DNA from: Streptomyces xanthochromogenes
Lineage (GTDB): Bacteria; Actinomycetota; Actinomycetes; Streptomycetales; Streptomycetaceae
Assembly: GCF_014650455.1 (NCBI RefSeq)
Contig: NZ_BMUZ01000007.1
Span: 109,942 to 173,941, forward strand
DNA length: 64,000 nt
Reading direction: 5' to 3'
The first letter of the stretch is position 1. Each line of letters begins with the position of its first letter. Positions 7,533-17,190 of this stretch are shown piece by piece. A program made the position numbers and the translations under genes. Below the pieces are notes generated by a model that saw only the letters and a program-made list of their open reading frames with translations, made no database searches and was not told the DNA's origin.

Positions 7533-8135
7533 TCAGCCGGCCGCGGCGACCACCTCGGCCCCTTCCGGGATGCGGAACGGCTTGCCGCAGCCGCCGCAGA
7601 CGATCGGCGCCTGGGCGAGCACGGACGGGACGACGCGTACGTTGCGCCCGCAGTCGCAGACCGCCTTGACCCGGACGCCCCCACCGGAGGAGCCGTGCCG
7701 GGCGGCCGGTCCGCGGAAGGAGCGCTTGGTGTCGGCGGCGGTGGCGACGGTGTGCGCCTTGAGTGCGCGCTGCAGCCGTTCGATGGTGGGCCGGTAGCGG
7801 CGCCTTGCCTCGGCGTTCAGCGTGACCAGGGAGAAGCCGCTGCTGGGGTGCGGTTCCTCCGGGTGGTCGAGGCCGAGCTCCTCGGCGATCGCCAGGAACC
7901 TCCGGTTGTGATAGCGGCCGGCGCGGGAGGTGTCGCGTACACCGCGGGCGGCGGCAATGCCGTGGACTGCCTCATGGAGCAGTCGCTCGAAGGAGAGCTC
8001 GGCGCCGCAGGCGGACGACGACTCTCCGATCAGGGACTCGGGCGCGGCTAGGTCCGGCAGCTCGGAGTGGTACCGCTGAATGTCGGCCCACGCCTGTGCC
8101 AGCTCTGCGGCGAGAACAGGTGGTGTCGTGCTCAC
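7533..8135 (-). CDS. SprT-like zinc protein
   Basis: 200 residues, starting at GTG 8135. The middle contains LLHEAVHGIAAARG, an HExxH zinc-protease motif, followed by a histidine in GRYHNRRFLAIAEELGL, as in SprT/Spartan-like proteins. The C-terminus has two zinc-ribbon cysteine pairs (CDC and CGGC). SprT-like proteins include DNA-protein crosslink proteases, but this family member is uncharacterised and the activity is inferred. It stands alone between rpsP and the prolyl-tRNA synthetase. The ribosome binding site is weak. Confidence 0.75.
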   Translation of the reverse strand: MSTTPPVLAAELAQAWADIQRYHSELPDLAAPESLIGESSSACGAELSFERLLHEAVHGIAAARGVRDTSRAGRYHNRRFLAIAEELGLDHPEEPHPSSGFSLVTLNAEARRRYRPTIERLQRALKAHTVATAADTKRSFRGPAARHGSSGGGVRVKAVCDCGRNVRVVPSVLAQAPIVCGGCGKPFRIPEGAEVVAAAG

Positions 8136-8446
8136 GTCGTGACAACGAGCCGCAGGGCCGCTGTGTTCCTATTCCGGGGCATCCCAAATAATTTGCTCGT
8201 ACCCGTCAGTTGGCATTGATGCGTGCGGACGAGGGCGGGTGCGCTGATCTGCGGAGAAGGCTCACAGCTCGCACCAAGGTATGACGTAGTGGCGTGTACG
8301 CCCCGGCGTGTAGGTGAACTCCCCACGCCGGGACGACTGTTGTCGGCCGTTGCCGAGCGGTGCGCAAGAGGGGTTTCGGCCGACTGTCCGTGGCCTGTGC
8401 GCCACCGGTGCCGGCCGGGCCCCTTCGGCCGGGCGCGGGCGCGGCC
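8136..8446. other. 311-nt intergenic region with hairpins
   Basis: No plausible gene is present. The region carries a 9-bp inverted repeat (CCCGGCGTG at 8302-8310 with CACGCCGGG at 8324-8332), a short palindrome GGCGTGTACGCC just before it, and the proS terminator at 8411-8432. An AT-rich patch near 8187-8200 (CCCAAATAATTTGCTC) may belong to the promoter of the SprT-like gene. Confidence 0.5.
8411..8432 (-). terminator. proS terminator candidate
   Basis: CCGGCCG at 8411-8417 pairs with CGGCCGG at 8426-8432 around an eight-base loop, 14 bases after the proS stop in the direction of transcription. It has no T-tract. Confidence 0.5.
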
Positions 8447-9859
8447 TCAGTAGGCGCGGGCCACGATGGCGACCGTACCGGGTGCGTCGTCGGCGTCGGG
8501 CACGGACCCGTCCTCGGCGACCAGGCACCGTACGGACACGGCCTGTTCGGCGAGCTTGGCCTCGCCCTCGGGGCCGAGGTCGGCCCACGGGATGCGCGCC
8601 CAGCCGCCGGCGACGGCGGCCTCGGCCGCCTCGGCGAGGGTGGCGACGTCGCTCGTGCGGGACTCGCGGCGCTCGCGGGACTGCTTCAGGAGCAGCGCCT
8701 GGTCCTCTTCGAGGAGGGCGGGCAGCAGTCCGGCGAGGGCGTCGAGGGAGACGGGCTCCTTGCCGCCGGGGATGCGGCGGGCCAGCATCGCGGTGCCCGC
8801 CTCCAGGTCGCGCGGGCCGATCTCGACGCGTACGGGGACGCCCTTGAGCTCCCAGTCGACGGCGCGGCGGCCGAAGGGGGTGTCGATCCGGTCGTCGACC
8901 TGGACGCGCAGGCCTGCGGCCTTGAGCCGGTCGCCGACCTCGCGGGCCTTGGCGACGGCCTCGTCGCCCTTGATCGCCACGACGACGACCTGGACGGCGG
9001 CGAGCCGCGGCGGCACCCGCAGTCCGCTGTCGTCGCCGTGCGACATGATCAGGCCGCCGACCATGCGGGTGGAGACGCCCCAGGAGGTCTGCCAGACCAG
9101 TTCCTGCTTGCCTTCCTTGGACAGGTACTGGGTGTTGAAGGCCTTGGCGAAGTTGGTGCCCAGTTCGTGGCTGGTACCCATCTGCAGGGCCTTGCCGTCG
9201 CCCATCATCCCTTCCAGGGTGAGGGTGTTGATGGCTCCGGCGAAGCGCTCCTTGGCGGTCTTGCGGCCGAGGACGACGTCGATGCCGAGGACATTGATCA
9301 TGAAGTCGGCGTAGACGTCCCGGTGGATGCGCGCGGCGTAGTCGCGGGCGTCCTCGTAGGTGGCGTGGGCGGTGTGCCCTTCCTGCCACAGGAATTCGCT
9401 CGTACGGAGGAAGACGCGCGGGCGCATCTCCCAACGGACCACGTTCGCCCACTGGTTGATGAGCAGGGGCAGGTCGCGGTAGCTCTGGACCCACTTCGAG
9501 AAGTAGTCGTTGATGATCGTCTCGGAGGTGGGCCGGACCACGACGGGCTCGTCGAGCTCCTTGCCGCCACCGTGCGTGACCACCGCGAGCTCGGGCGCGA
9601 AGCCCTCGACGTGCTCAGCCTCGCGAGTCAGGTAAGACTGGGGGATGAAGAGCGGGAAGTAGGCGTTCTGGGCGCCTGCGTCCTTGATGCGTGCGTCCAT
9701 CTCCTGCTGCATCCGCTCCCAGAGGCCGTAGCCGTACGGTCGGATCACCATGGTGCCGCGCACCGGGCCGTTGTCCGCGAGCTCGGCCTTGTTGATCAGA
9801 TCCTGGTACCAGCGCGGAAAGTCTTCCGCCCGGGGCGTGAGAACGGGTGCCTTTGCCAT
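8447..9859 (-). CDS. proS: prolyl-tRNA synthetase, short archaeal/eukaryal-type
   Basis: The start was set at ATG 9859, giving MAKAPVLTPRAEDFPRWYQD; the open frame extends further upstream without homology. The product is 470 residues. It has class II synthetase features: motif 2 around RVFLRTSEFLWQEGHTAH, motif 3 around GGLIMSHGDDSGLRVP, and a C-terminal anticodon-binding and extension region ending in ...VAIVARAY. It lacks the ~180-residue editing insertion of the usual bacterial ProRS and has the extra C-terminal domain ending in tyrosine, so it belongs to the archaeal/eukaryal-like class. It charges tRNA-Pro. Many streptomycetes are thought to have a second, bacterial-type ProRS elsewhere, so this copy may be additional. 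Confidence 0.92.
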   Translation of the reverse strand: MAKAPVLTPRAEDFPRWYQDLINKAELADNGPVRGTMVIRPYGYGLWERMQQEMDARIKDAGAQNAYFPLFIPQSYLTREAEHVEGFAPELAVVTHGGGKELDEPVVVRPTSETIINDYFSKWVQSYRDLPLLINQWANVVRWEMRPRVFLRTSEFLWQEGHTAHATYEDARDYAARIHRDVYADFMINVLGIDVVLGRKTAKERFAGAINTLTLEGMMGDGKALQMGTSHELGTNFAKAFNTQYLSKEGKQELVWQTSWGVSTRMVGGLIMSHGDDSGLRVPPRLAAVQVVVVAIKGDEAVAKAREVGDRLKAAGLRVQVDDRIDTPFGRRAVDWELKGVPVRVEIGPRDLEAGTAMLARRIPGGKEPVSLDALAGLLPALLEEDQALLLKQSRERRESRTSDVATLAEAAEAAVAGGWARIPWADLGPEGEAKLAEQAVSVRCLVAEDGSVPDADDAPGTVAIVARAY

Positions 9860-10058
9860 GGCGCGAATGGTACGGCTCCGGGGTCGCGGAGCGTGAATCG
9901 CGTTCCGGACGCGGGCCGGAGTGCGGTTGATGGCTCCGCCCTCTGGACGCGGGCCGGGATGCGGAGTTCCCTGGCATACGGGGGAAGTGCGTACGGACAT
10001 TCACGGGGGGCTGTCAATCAGGGCACAGCTGACCTCTCGGCGGATTGGGGCGCTTTCC

Positions 10059-10922
10059 ATGACACCAACGCTCGTCCGGCATCACTCCCGCACGGCCACC
10101 GCCCCCTCGGCGGGCACGACCGGGCGCGCGCGGGACTGGGCGGAGATCCAGGAACGGATGCTCTTCCCCCTGTTCGAGGCGGCCTACGAACGGCTCGATG
10201 TGGGCCCGCCCACCCGGCTGCTCGGGCTCGGCTGCGGCTCGGGCCTCGCGCTGCTGATCGCCGCGTCCCGTGGCGCTGCGGTGACCGGCGTGGACGGTCC
10301 GGACCGGGCCGCGCGCCTGGCCCTCGCCCGCGAACGGCTGGCTCCGGATTCCGGGCGCCCGGGCGCCGCGGGAAGGGGCCCGGTCCGGCTGGTCACGGGC
10401 GGACCCGCCGACGCGGCGGAGCCGGATCTGCCCCCGTTCAACGTGATCACCGCTTTTGAGCCCATCGGCTGTGCGGCGGGCGATACGGAAGACCTGGTGC
10501 CCGCCTTGCGGGCGGCCGTGGGGCTCGCGGAGCACGGCAGCCCCGTGGTGCTCGCCGGCTGGGGACCGCCGGAGCGGTGTGCCACCTCGGCGGTGCTGCG
10601 GGTGGCGACCCGTCTGACGACCCGCGTGAGCGACGCCCCGCGCTGGCGGCCGAGCCTGCGCGACGACCTGGAGGACGTGGCGGCGCGCGCCGGGCTCAGG
10701 CCGGACGGTTCGGGCCGGGTGGCGTGCCCCTTCGGCTATGCGGATCTGGACAGTGCGATACGGGGTCTGATGTCGACCGGCGCCTTCGACGCGGCGGCCC
10801 GCGCCACCGATCAGGCGCAGGTGGAGAAGGAGATCGTCGAGGCGCTGCACGGTCATGTGCGCCGCGACGGCACGGTGTGGATGCCGAACGTCTTCCGCTA
10901 TCTGATCGCCCGCACGCCGTGA
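10059..10922 (+). CDS. SAM-dependent methyltransferase
   Basis: From ATG 10059 the product is 287 residues; the frame is open upstream to 9921, but the sequence there looks non-coding. The class I methyltransferase glycine motif is present as RLLGLGCGSGLALLIAASRG, followed by an acidic residue after the second strand (GVDGPDRAAR). The substrate is unknown. The C-terminal part (DLDSAIRGLMSTGAFDAAARATD) resembles proteins annotated as ubiE-type methyltransferases. It is divergent from proS, with a 199-nt shared upstream region. Confidence 0.8.
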   Translation: MTPTLVRHHSRTATAPSAGTTGRARDWAEIQERMLFPLFEAAYERLDVGPPTRLLGLGCGSGLALLIAASRGAAVTGVDGPDRAARLALARERLAPDSGRPGAAGRGPVRLVTGGPADAAEPDLPPFNVITAFEPIGCAAGDTEDLVPALRAAVGLAEHGSPVVLAGWGPPERCATSAVLRVATRLTTRVSDAPRWRPSLRDDLEDVAARAGLRPDGSGRVACPFGYADLDSAIRGLMSTGAFDAAARATDQAQVEKEIVEALHGHVRRDGTVWMPNVFRYLIARTP

Positions 10923-10981
10923 GCCACCCGTAACCGCCTTGTCCTGCACGGGAGTTGGGGCTGCCTCGGGCTGCGTCCCGG

Positions 10982-12913
10982 CTACGTCCCCGCCTTCGAC
11001 AGGCGGGGGATGCCGGCGGCGCGGTAGGCCGCCTCCTCCTCCAGGGTCTCGTTGGCGAGGAGGGCCTCCGCGAGGGCGTCCAGCTTGTCGCGGTTGTCGC
11101 GCAGGAGCCGGCACGCCTTGTCGTAGCACTCGTCGACGATGCGGCGCATTTCGACGGCGATGGCGTCCAGGGTGCCGGGCGCCGCCGAGAGCCCGTACGC
11201 CTGCTGGGCGTCGCCCGGCAGCGCGGACAGCGGGCCGATCTTCTCGCTCATGCCCCAGCGGCCGACCATGCCGCGGACGATGTTGGTGACCTGTTCCAGG
11301 TCGTTCTCGGCACCGGTGGTGATCACGTCGAAGACGATGTGTTCGGCCGCCATGCCGCCGAGCGCACCGATGACGCGGCCGCGCAGGTATTCCTCGGTGT
11401 AGGCGTACTTGTCGGCGTCCGGGGTCGACAGGGTGACGCCGAGCGCGCGGCCGCGCGGCACGATGGTGACCTTGCGGACCGGGTCGGCGCCGGGCTGGAG
11501 CATGCCGAGCAGTGCGTGGCCGCTCTCGTGGTAGGCGGTGCGCCGGCGCTCCTCGTACGGCATCACCAGGGGCCGCTCGGCGCCGAGTTGGACCTTTTCG
11601 AGGGCGTCGGAGAGGTCGGACTGGGTGACCTCGCGCTGCTGGCGCTTGACGGCGAGCAGGGCCGCCTCGTTGGCGAGGTTGGCGAGATCGGCGCCGGTCA
11701 TGCCCGGTGTGGTGCGGGCGACCTGCTCCAGGTCGACGTTGTCCGCCATCGGGATCTCACGGGTGTGGATCTTCAGGATGGCCTCGCGGCCGCCCCGGTC
11801 GGGCGGGCTGACGTGGACGATGCGGTCGAAGCGGCCGGGGCGGGTGAGCGCCGGGTCGAGGACGTCGGCCCGGTTGGTGGCGGCGAGCACGATGACGCCT
11901 TCGGAGCCGGTGAAGCCGTCCATCTCGGTGAGGATCTGGTTCAGGGTCTGTTCGCGCTCGTCGTGGCCGCCCATGCCGGAGCCGGAGCCGCGGGCCCGGC
12001 CGATGGTGTCGATCTCGTCGATGAAGACGATCGCGGGGGCGACCTTGCGGGCCTCGGCGAACAGTTCGCGTACCCGGGAGGCGCCGACGCCCACGATCAT
12101 CTCGATGAACTCGGAGGCCGACGCCGAGAAGAACGGCACCCCGGCCTCCCCCGCGACGGCCCGCGCGAGCAGCGTCTTGCCGGTGCCGGGCGGGCCCGCG
12201 AGGAGGACGCCGCCGGGCATGCGGGCGCCCATCTCGTGGTAGGCGCCCGGGTTCTTGAGGAAGTCGACGACGTCGTTGAGCTCGCCCTCGACCTCGTCGA
12301 TGCCGGCCACGTCCTTGAAGGTGGTGCGCTTGTCGTCGGCCATCTCGACCGGTTTGGGCGGCGTCTTGCGGCCGAGCATCCCGCCGGCGCCGCCGCCGAG
12401 CCCCGCGCTCATGCGCCGGGCGATGAACAGCCACAGGACGACGAGCAGCAGCATCGGGGCGAGCGAGATCAGCAGGTTGGCGAGGAAGCTGCGGTGTTCG
12501 ACGACGGGCTCGGCGGTGACGGTGACGTTCTGCTTGGTCAGCTGGGCCCACAGGTCGTCGTCGGCGAAGGTGGGGCGCTGGGTGGTGAACTTCGTGTAGT
12601 CGCCGCTGCCCTCGCCGGAGGGGACGGGTGCCTTGTTCTTGAGCTGGCCCTGGATGGCGTCGCCCTTGGCGTAGATCTTGGAGACGTTGCCGGCCGTGAC
12701 CTGCTTGCTGAACTCGGTGTACGAGACGGTCGGCTCGTCGCCGTCGTTGAAGAACGACAGGATCAGATTGGTGATCAGGTAGACGATCAGGGCGGTGAGG
12801 ATCAGCCGCCCCCAGCCGCCGGGCATCTTCTTCTTCGGCGCGGGCGGCGGGGGCGCCCCTTCCGAGCGCCACGGCTGGTCGGGGCGTTCGCGCGGGGGTA
12901 CGGATGTGGGCAC
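10982..12913 (-). CDS. ftsH: ATP-dependent zinc metalloprotease FtsH
   Basis: 643 residues. The N-terminal membrane segment is at about 36-54 and a second at about 145-168, bracketing the extracytoplasmic domain. The AAA+ module has Walker A GPPGTGKTLLA, Walker B IVFIDEIDTIG and the second region of homology around LDPALTRPGRFDR, followed by the zinc-protease motif HESGHA. It degrades membrane and regulatory proteins. It is separated from ffh by the ffh terminator and has its own 145-nt upstream region. Streptomycetes usually have more than one FtsH; this is the copy beside ffh. Confidence 0.96.
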   Translation of the reverse strand: MPTSVPPRERPDQPWRSEGAPPPPAPKKKMPGGWGRLILTALIVYLITNLILSFFNDGDEPTVSYTEFSKQVTAGNVSKIYAKGDAIQGQLKNKAPVPSGEGSGDYTKFTTQRPTFADDDLWAQLTKQNVTVTAEPVVEHRSFLANLLISLAPMLLLVVLWLFIARRMSAGLGGGAGGMLGRKTPPKPVEMADDKRTTFKDVAGIDEVEGELNDVVDFLKNPGAYHEMGARMPGGVLLAGPPGTGKTLLARAVAGEAGVPFFSASASEFIEMIVGVGASRVRELFAEARKVAPAIVFIDEIDTIGRARGSGSGMGGHDEREQTLNQILTEMDGFTGSEGVIVLAATNRADVLDPALTRPGRFDRIVHVSPPDRGGREAILKIHTREIPMADNVDLEQVARTTPGMTGADLANLANEAALLAVKRQQREVTQSDLSDALEKVQLGAERPLVMPYEERRRTAYHESGHALLGMLQPGADPVRKVTIVPRGRALGVTLSTPDADKYAYTEEYLRGRVIGALGGMAAEHIVFDVITTGAENDLEQVTNIVRGMVGRWGMSEKIGPLSALPGDAQQAYGLSAAPGTLDAIAVEMRRIVDECYDKACRLLRDNRDKLDALAEALLANETLEEEAAYRAAGIPRLSKAGT

Positions 12914-13001
12914 GTGCTCTCCTCATGGCCGGTACGCGCCATTATTGGAGACCCGTACAAATAAGGCATTCCGGGCGGGTCCTGACGAGGTGCCGGAATG
13001 C

Positions 13002-13042
13002 GTGTGGGGCGCCTCCCCGGTCGATCGGGAGGCGCCCCACAC
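13002..13042 (-). terminator. ffh terminator, perfect 16-bp hairpin
   Basis: GTGTGGGGCGCCTCCC at 13002-13017 pairs perfectly with 13027-13042 around a nine-base loop. It begins 17 bases beyond the ffh stop codon. No strong T-tract follows. Confidence 0.8.
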
Positions 13043-13058
13043 GTACGGTCGCGGGCGG

Positions 13059-14600
13059 TCAGCCCATGAACTTCTTGAACTCGTCGGGCAGCTCGAAGTT
13101 CTTCTGCTCCTCGGCGGACGGCAGGCCGAGCGCGCCGCCCTGCGCCTTGCGCTCGGCGGCCGCGGCCTCCTCGGCCTTGCGCTTCATCGGGTTGCCGCTC
13201 TTGCGCTTGCCCTTGCCCTGCTTGACCTGCTTCTTCTGCCGACCGGGGCCGCCGCCCATGCCCGGCATCCCCGGCATGCCCGGCATGCCGCCGCCCTGGG
13301 CCATCCGGGACATCATCTTGCGGGCGTCGAAGAACCGCTCGACGAGGTTCTTCACCGCGCTGACCTCGACGCCGGAGCCCTTGGCGATACGGGCGCGGCG
13401 CGAGCCGTTGATGATCGTCGGGTCGTGGCGCTCGCCGGGGGTCATCGACTTGATGATGGCCGCGGTGCGGTCCACGTCACGCTCGTCGATGTTGTTGATC
13501 TGGTCCTTGATCTGCCCCATGCCGGGCAGCATGCCGAGCAGCTTGGAGATGGAGCCCATCTTGCGGACCTGCTCCATCTGGGCCAGGAAGTCGTCGAGCG
13601 TGAAGTCCTTGCCCTTGCTGGACGCCAGCTTGGAGGCCATCTTCTCGGCCTCGGCCTGGCTGAACGTCTTCTCCGCCTGCTCGATCAGGGTGAGCAGGTC
13701 ACCCATGTCGAGGATGCGGGACGCCATCCGGTCCGGGTGGAAGGCGTCGAAGTCCTCCAGCTTCTCGCCGTTGGAGGCGAACATGATCTGCTTGCCCGTG
13801 ACGTGGGCGATGGAGAGCGCCGCGCCGCCGCGGGCGTCGCCGTCGAGCTTGGAGAGCACCACGCCGTCGAAGCCGACGCCGTCGCGGAAGGCCTCGGCCG
13901 TGTTGACCGCGTCCTGGCCGATCATCGCGTCGACGACGAAGAGGACCTCGTCGGGGCTGACGGCGTCGCGGATGTCCGCGGCCTGCTGCATCAGCTCCTG
14001 GTCGATGCCGAGACGTCCGGCGGTGTCGACCACGACCACGTCGTACTGCTTGGACCGGGCGTACTCGATGGAGTCCTGCGCGACCTTGACCGGGTCGCCG
14101 ACGCCGTTGCCCGGCTCCGGCGCGTAGACCGCGACACCGGCGCGCTCGGCGACGACGCTCAGCTGGTTGACGGCGTTGGGGCGCTGGAGGTCACAGGCGA
14201 CCAGGAGCGGGGAGTGGCCCTGACCCTTCAGCCACTTGCCGAGCTTTCCGGCGAGGGTGGTCTTACCGGCACCCTGGAGACCCGCGAGCATGATCACGGT
14301 CGGCGCGGTCTTGGCGAACCGCAGGCGCCGGGTCTCGCCGCCGAGGATGCCGATGAGCTCCTCGTTGACGATCTTGATGACCTGCTGGGCGGGGTTGAGG
14401 GCCTGGGAGACCTCGATGCCGGACGCGCGCTCCTTGACCTGCTTGATGAAGGCGCGGACTACGGGCAGCGCGACGTCGGCCTCGAGCAGAGCGATGCGGA
14501 TCTCGCGCGCCGTGGCGTCGATGTCCGCCTCGCTCAAGCGTCCTTTGCCCCGGAGGTTCTTGAACGTCGCACTCAGGCGGTCGGAAAGGGTATCGAACAC
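13059..14600 (-). CDS. ffh: signal recognition particle protein Ffh
   Basis: 513 residues. The N domain is followed by the GTPase G domain with P-loop GLQGAGKTTLAGKLG, VVDTAGRL and SKLDGDARGGAALS. The C-terminal M domain is methionine-rich (MGSISKLLGMLPGMGQ, then a run of GMPGMPGMPGMGGGPG) and binds 4.5S RNA and signal sequences. It works with FtsY, encoded at 21887-23095, in co-translational targeting to the membrane. The Gly/Met/Pro and Lys-rich tail is long, as usual in actinomycetes. Confidence 0.97.
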   Translation of the reverse strand: MFDTLSDRLSATFKNLRGKGRLSEADIDATAREIRIALLEADVALPVVRAFIKQVKERASGIEVSQALNPAQQVIKIVNEELIGILGGETRRLRFAKTAPTVIMLAGLQGAGKTTLAGKLGKWLKGQGHSPLLVACDLQRPNAVNQLSVVAERAGVAVYAPEPGNGVGDPVKVAQDSIEYARSKQYDVVVVDTAGRLGIDQELMQQAADIRDAVSPDEVLFVVDAMIGQDAVNTAEAFRDGVGFDGVVLSKLDGDARGGAALSIAHVTGKQIMFASNGEKLEDFDAFHPDRMASRILDMGDLLTLIEQAEKTFSQAEAEKMASKLASSKGKDFTLDDFLAQMEQVRKMGSISKLLGMLPGMGQIKDQINNIDERDVDRTAAIIKSMTPGERHDPTIINGSRRARIAKGSGVEVSAVKNLVERFFDARKMMSRMAQGGGMPGMPGMPGMGGGPGRQKKQVKQGKGKRKSGNPMKRKAEEAAAAERKAQGGALGLPSAEEQKNFELPDEFKKFMG

Positions 14601-14712
14601 GGTGGTCGCGGGTCCTCGGCTCGTGGGGCGGTCGGGTGAACGACCCCCAGGGTATCCCGGCGGGTGGGGGTACGAGGGGGTGCCTGCACAGCCCTTCCCC
14701 CGCCGGACGTGC

Positions 14713-17169
14713 TCACGCGGGCCCGGGCACCTCTCCCAGGGCCGACTCCAACTGCCCCGTCAGCCGCGCCGCCTCCCCCGGGTCGAGGGCCGCGCCCCGC
14801 GCGTCCGTCACGTAGAAGGCGTCCACGGCGTTGGAGCCGAGCGTCGAGACGTGCGCGGAGCGCACCCGTACGCCCGCGCTCTCCAGGGCGTGGCCGATGC
14901 GGTGCAGGAGGCCGGGGACGTCCTGGGCGCGGACCTCGATGACGGTGGCGTGCCGGGAGGCCGAGGGCGCCACCGTCACCCGGGCCGGCGGGGCCTGGGC
15001 GCCGCGGCGGCGCGGGTAGGCGGCCTCGCGCTCGGCGAGGCGGGCCTCGATGTCGAGGGAGCCTTCGAGGGCCCGCACCAGGTCGGCCCGCAGCCGTGCG
15101 GCCTGCGGCAGCGAGCCGTAGGCCGCGGCCACCCGCCAGTCCAGGAGCAGCACCGAGCCGCCGACCGGGTCCGGGAGTTCGACCGCGCGCAGATCGGCGG
15201 CACGGACGGTGAGGCGGTGCAGGGCGAGCACCCCGGCCGTCACGGGCAGTACGCCGGGCTGGTCGGGGACGGCGACGAGGAGTTCCACGCCCAGGGGTTC
15301 GTGTTCGTCCGATCCGTCGGTACGGGCCCGCAGCGCGAGGACCGGGCCGCCCGTGCGGTGGGCCTCCACGGCGAGGCGTTCCTGTTCGGCGGTGACCGCC
15401 GCGGGTTCGGGGTCGACGGGCTTGCCCGCGAGAACCGCCGAGGCCCGTTTCACCAGGTCGGCGACGAGGGAGCCGCGCCAGGAGGACCAGGCGGCCGGCC
15501 CGGTGGCCAGCGCGTCGGCCTCGGTGAGGGCGTGCAGCAGTTCCAGGGTGCCCGTCGAGCCGACCGCGTCGGCGACCGAGCGCACGGTGACCGGGTCGTC
15601 GAGGTCGCGCCGGGTGGCGGTCTCGATGAGCAGGAGGTGATGGCGTACGAGGGTGGCGATGACGGCCACGTCGGCGGTGTCGAAGCCGATCCGGGTGGCG
15701 ACGTCGCGGGCGATGGTCTCGCCGGCCACCGCGTGGTCGCCGGGCCAGCCCTTGCCGATGTCGTGCAGCAGGGCGGCGACCAGGAGCAGGTCGGGGCGGT
15801 GCACCCGGCGGGTGAGGTGGGAGGCGCGGACCGCGGTCTCGACGAGGTGGCGGTCCACGGTCCAGGTGTGCACGGCGTTGCGCTGAGGCCGGCAGCGCAC
15901 CCGTTCCCAGTCGGGGAGCAGCGCGGTGATCAGCCCTTCCGCTTCGAGGGCCTCCCACACGGGGACGGTGGACTCGCCCGCGCCGAGCAGCGAGACGAGC
16001 CGGTCGCGGGCTTCGGCGGGCCAGGGCGTGGGGAGCGGTTTGGCGGTGCTCGCGAGGTGGCGCACGGCGTGCAGCGAGATGGGCAGGCCCGCCTCTGCGG
16101 CCGCCGCGGCGGCGCGCAGCACGAGGACGGGGTCCTTCTCGGGGCGGGCGGCGAGCGCGAGCCCGACCTCGCCGTCCTGCTCGACGACGCCTTCGGCGAG
16201 CGGGGTGCGTTCGGGGCCGCCGGGGCGGCCGCCGAACAGCTGGCGTAGTCGCGGCCGGGCGGAACGGGCGCGCAGCACCCGGCCGACCTCACGCCAGGTG
16301 ACGTCACCGGCGTAGGAGATGACACGGGCCGACTCCGACACCTGACGAAGCATCACATCGGCGTCCAGGAGCCCCAGTTCGGCCGCCACCGCGTCCTGTT
16401 CCTGGAGGGCCAGGCGGTCGGTGGCGCGGCCGGTGCACAGATGGAGCGCGTCGCGGACGTCGAGCAGGCGGCGCCTGGCCTCGGCGAGGCCCTCCCGGGG
16501 GGCGTCGGCGACCCAGGACGCGGCGACCGCGCGCAGGGCGGTCGCGTCCCGCAGACCGCCCCTGGCCTCCTTCAGGTCGCCTTCGAGGAGGTACTGCAAC
16601 TCCCCCTGGCGCTGGGCCCGTTCACGGCTCAGCTCGTCCAGCTCGGGCAGGCGCTTCGGCGCGGTGTTGCGCCAGTCGGCGAGGACGGTGGTGCGCAGCG
16701 CGGTGGTGAGGGCGAGGTCTCCCGCCACATGGCGGGCGTCCAGGAGGCCGAGCTGCGCCTTGAGGTCCTCGCCCGCGGTCTTGCGGGCCTGGGCAGGGGT
16801 GCGCACCGAGTGGTCGAGGGCGAGGCCGAGGTCCCACACCGGGTACCAGATCCGGTCGGCGAGCAGGGCGAGGGCGCCGGCGTCGGCCCGCCCGTCGTGC
16901 AGGAGCAGCAGGTCGAGGTCGCTGCGCGGGGAGAGTTCGCCGCGCCCGTAGCCGCCGACCGCGACCAAGGAGGCGCCGCCCACCCCCGACCCTTCCGCGG
17001 CGCCGGCGAACAGGGTGGCCAGCCAGCCGTCGGTCAGCTCGGACAGGGCCGCGCGGCGCGGCGGCCCGGACCGCCCCTTCTCGGTGAGAAGGCGCAGCCG
17101 GGCCGCCGCGTAACCGCCGGGCTCCGAGTCGCCGTCGTTGGCTCCGGTACTCACTTCAACGCTCGTCAC
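14713..17169 (-). CDS. glnD: [protein-PII] nucleotidyltransferase GlnD
   Basis: 818 residues. The domains in order are: an N-terminal nucleotidyltransferase (GGYGRGELSPRSDLDLLLLHDG), a helical region, an HD phosphohydrolase (LLVAALLHDIGKGWPGDHAVAGE), and two C-terminal ACT domains, the last around VIEVRAQDVPGLLHRIGHAL. In enteric bacteria GlnD uridylylates PII. In Streptomyces coelicolor the homologue adenylylates GlnK, which is the expected activity here. It is the third gene of amtB-glnK-glnD, 21 bases after glnK. Confidence 0.95.
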   Translation of the reverse strand: MTSVEVSTGANDGDSEPGGYAAARLRLLTEKGRSGPPRRAALSELTDGWLATLFAGAAEGSGVGGASLVAVGGYGRGELSPRSDLDLLLLHDGRADAGALALLADRIWYPVWDLGLALDHSVRTPAQARKTAGEDLKAQLGLLDARHVAGDLALTTALRTTVLADWRNTAPKRLPELDELSRERAQRQGELQYLLEGDLKEARGGLRDATALRAVAASWVADAPREGLAEARRRLLDVRDALHLCTGRATDRLALQEQDAVAAELGLLDADVMLRQVSESARVISYAGDVTWREVGRVLRARSARPRLRQLFGGRPGGPERTPLAEGVVEQDGEVGLALAARPEKDPVLVLRAAAAAAEAGLPISLHAVRHLASTAKPLPTPWPAEARDRLVSLLGAGESTVPVWEALEAEGLITALLPDWERVRCRPQRNAVHTWTVDRHLVETAVRASHLTRRVHRPDLLLVAALLHDIGKGWPGDHAVAGETIARDVATRIGFDTADVAVIATLVRHHLLLIETATRRDLDDPVTVRSVADAVGSTGTLELLHALTEADALATGPAAWSSWRGSLVADLVKRASAVLAGKPVDPEPAAVTAEQERLAVEAHRTGGPVLALRARTDGSDEHEPLGVELLVAVPDQPGVLPVTAGVLALHRLTVRAADLRAVELPDPVGGSVLLLDWRVAAAYGSLPQAARLRADLVRALEGSLDIEARLAEREAAYPRRRGAQAPPARVTVAPSASRHATVIEVRAQDVPGLLHRIGHALESAGVRVRSAHVSTLGSNAVDAFYVTDARGAALDPGEAARLTGQLESALGEVPGPA

Positions 17170-17190
17170 CCAGCAGCTCCTTGCCCGTGC

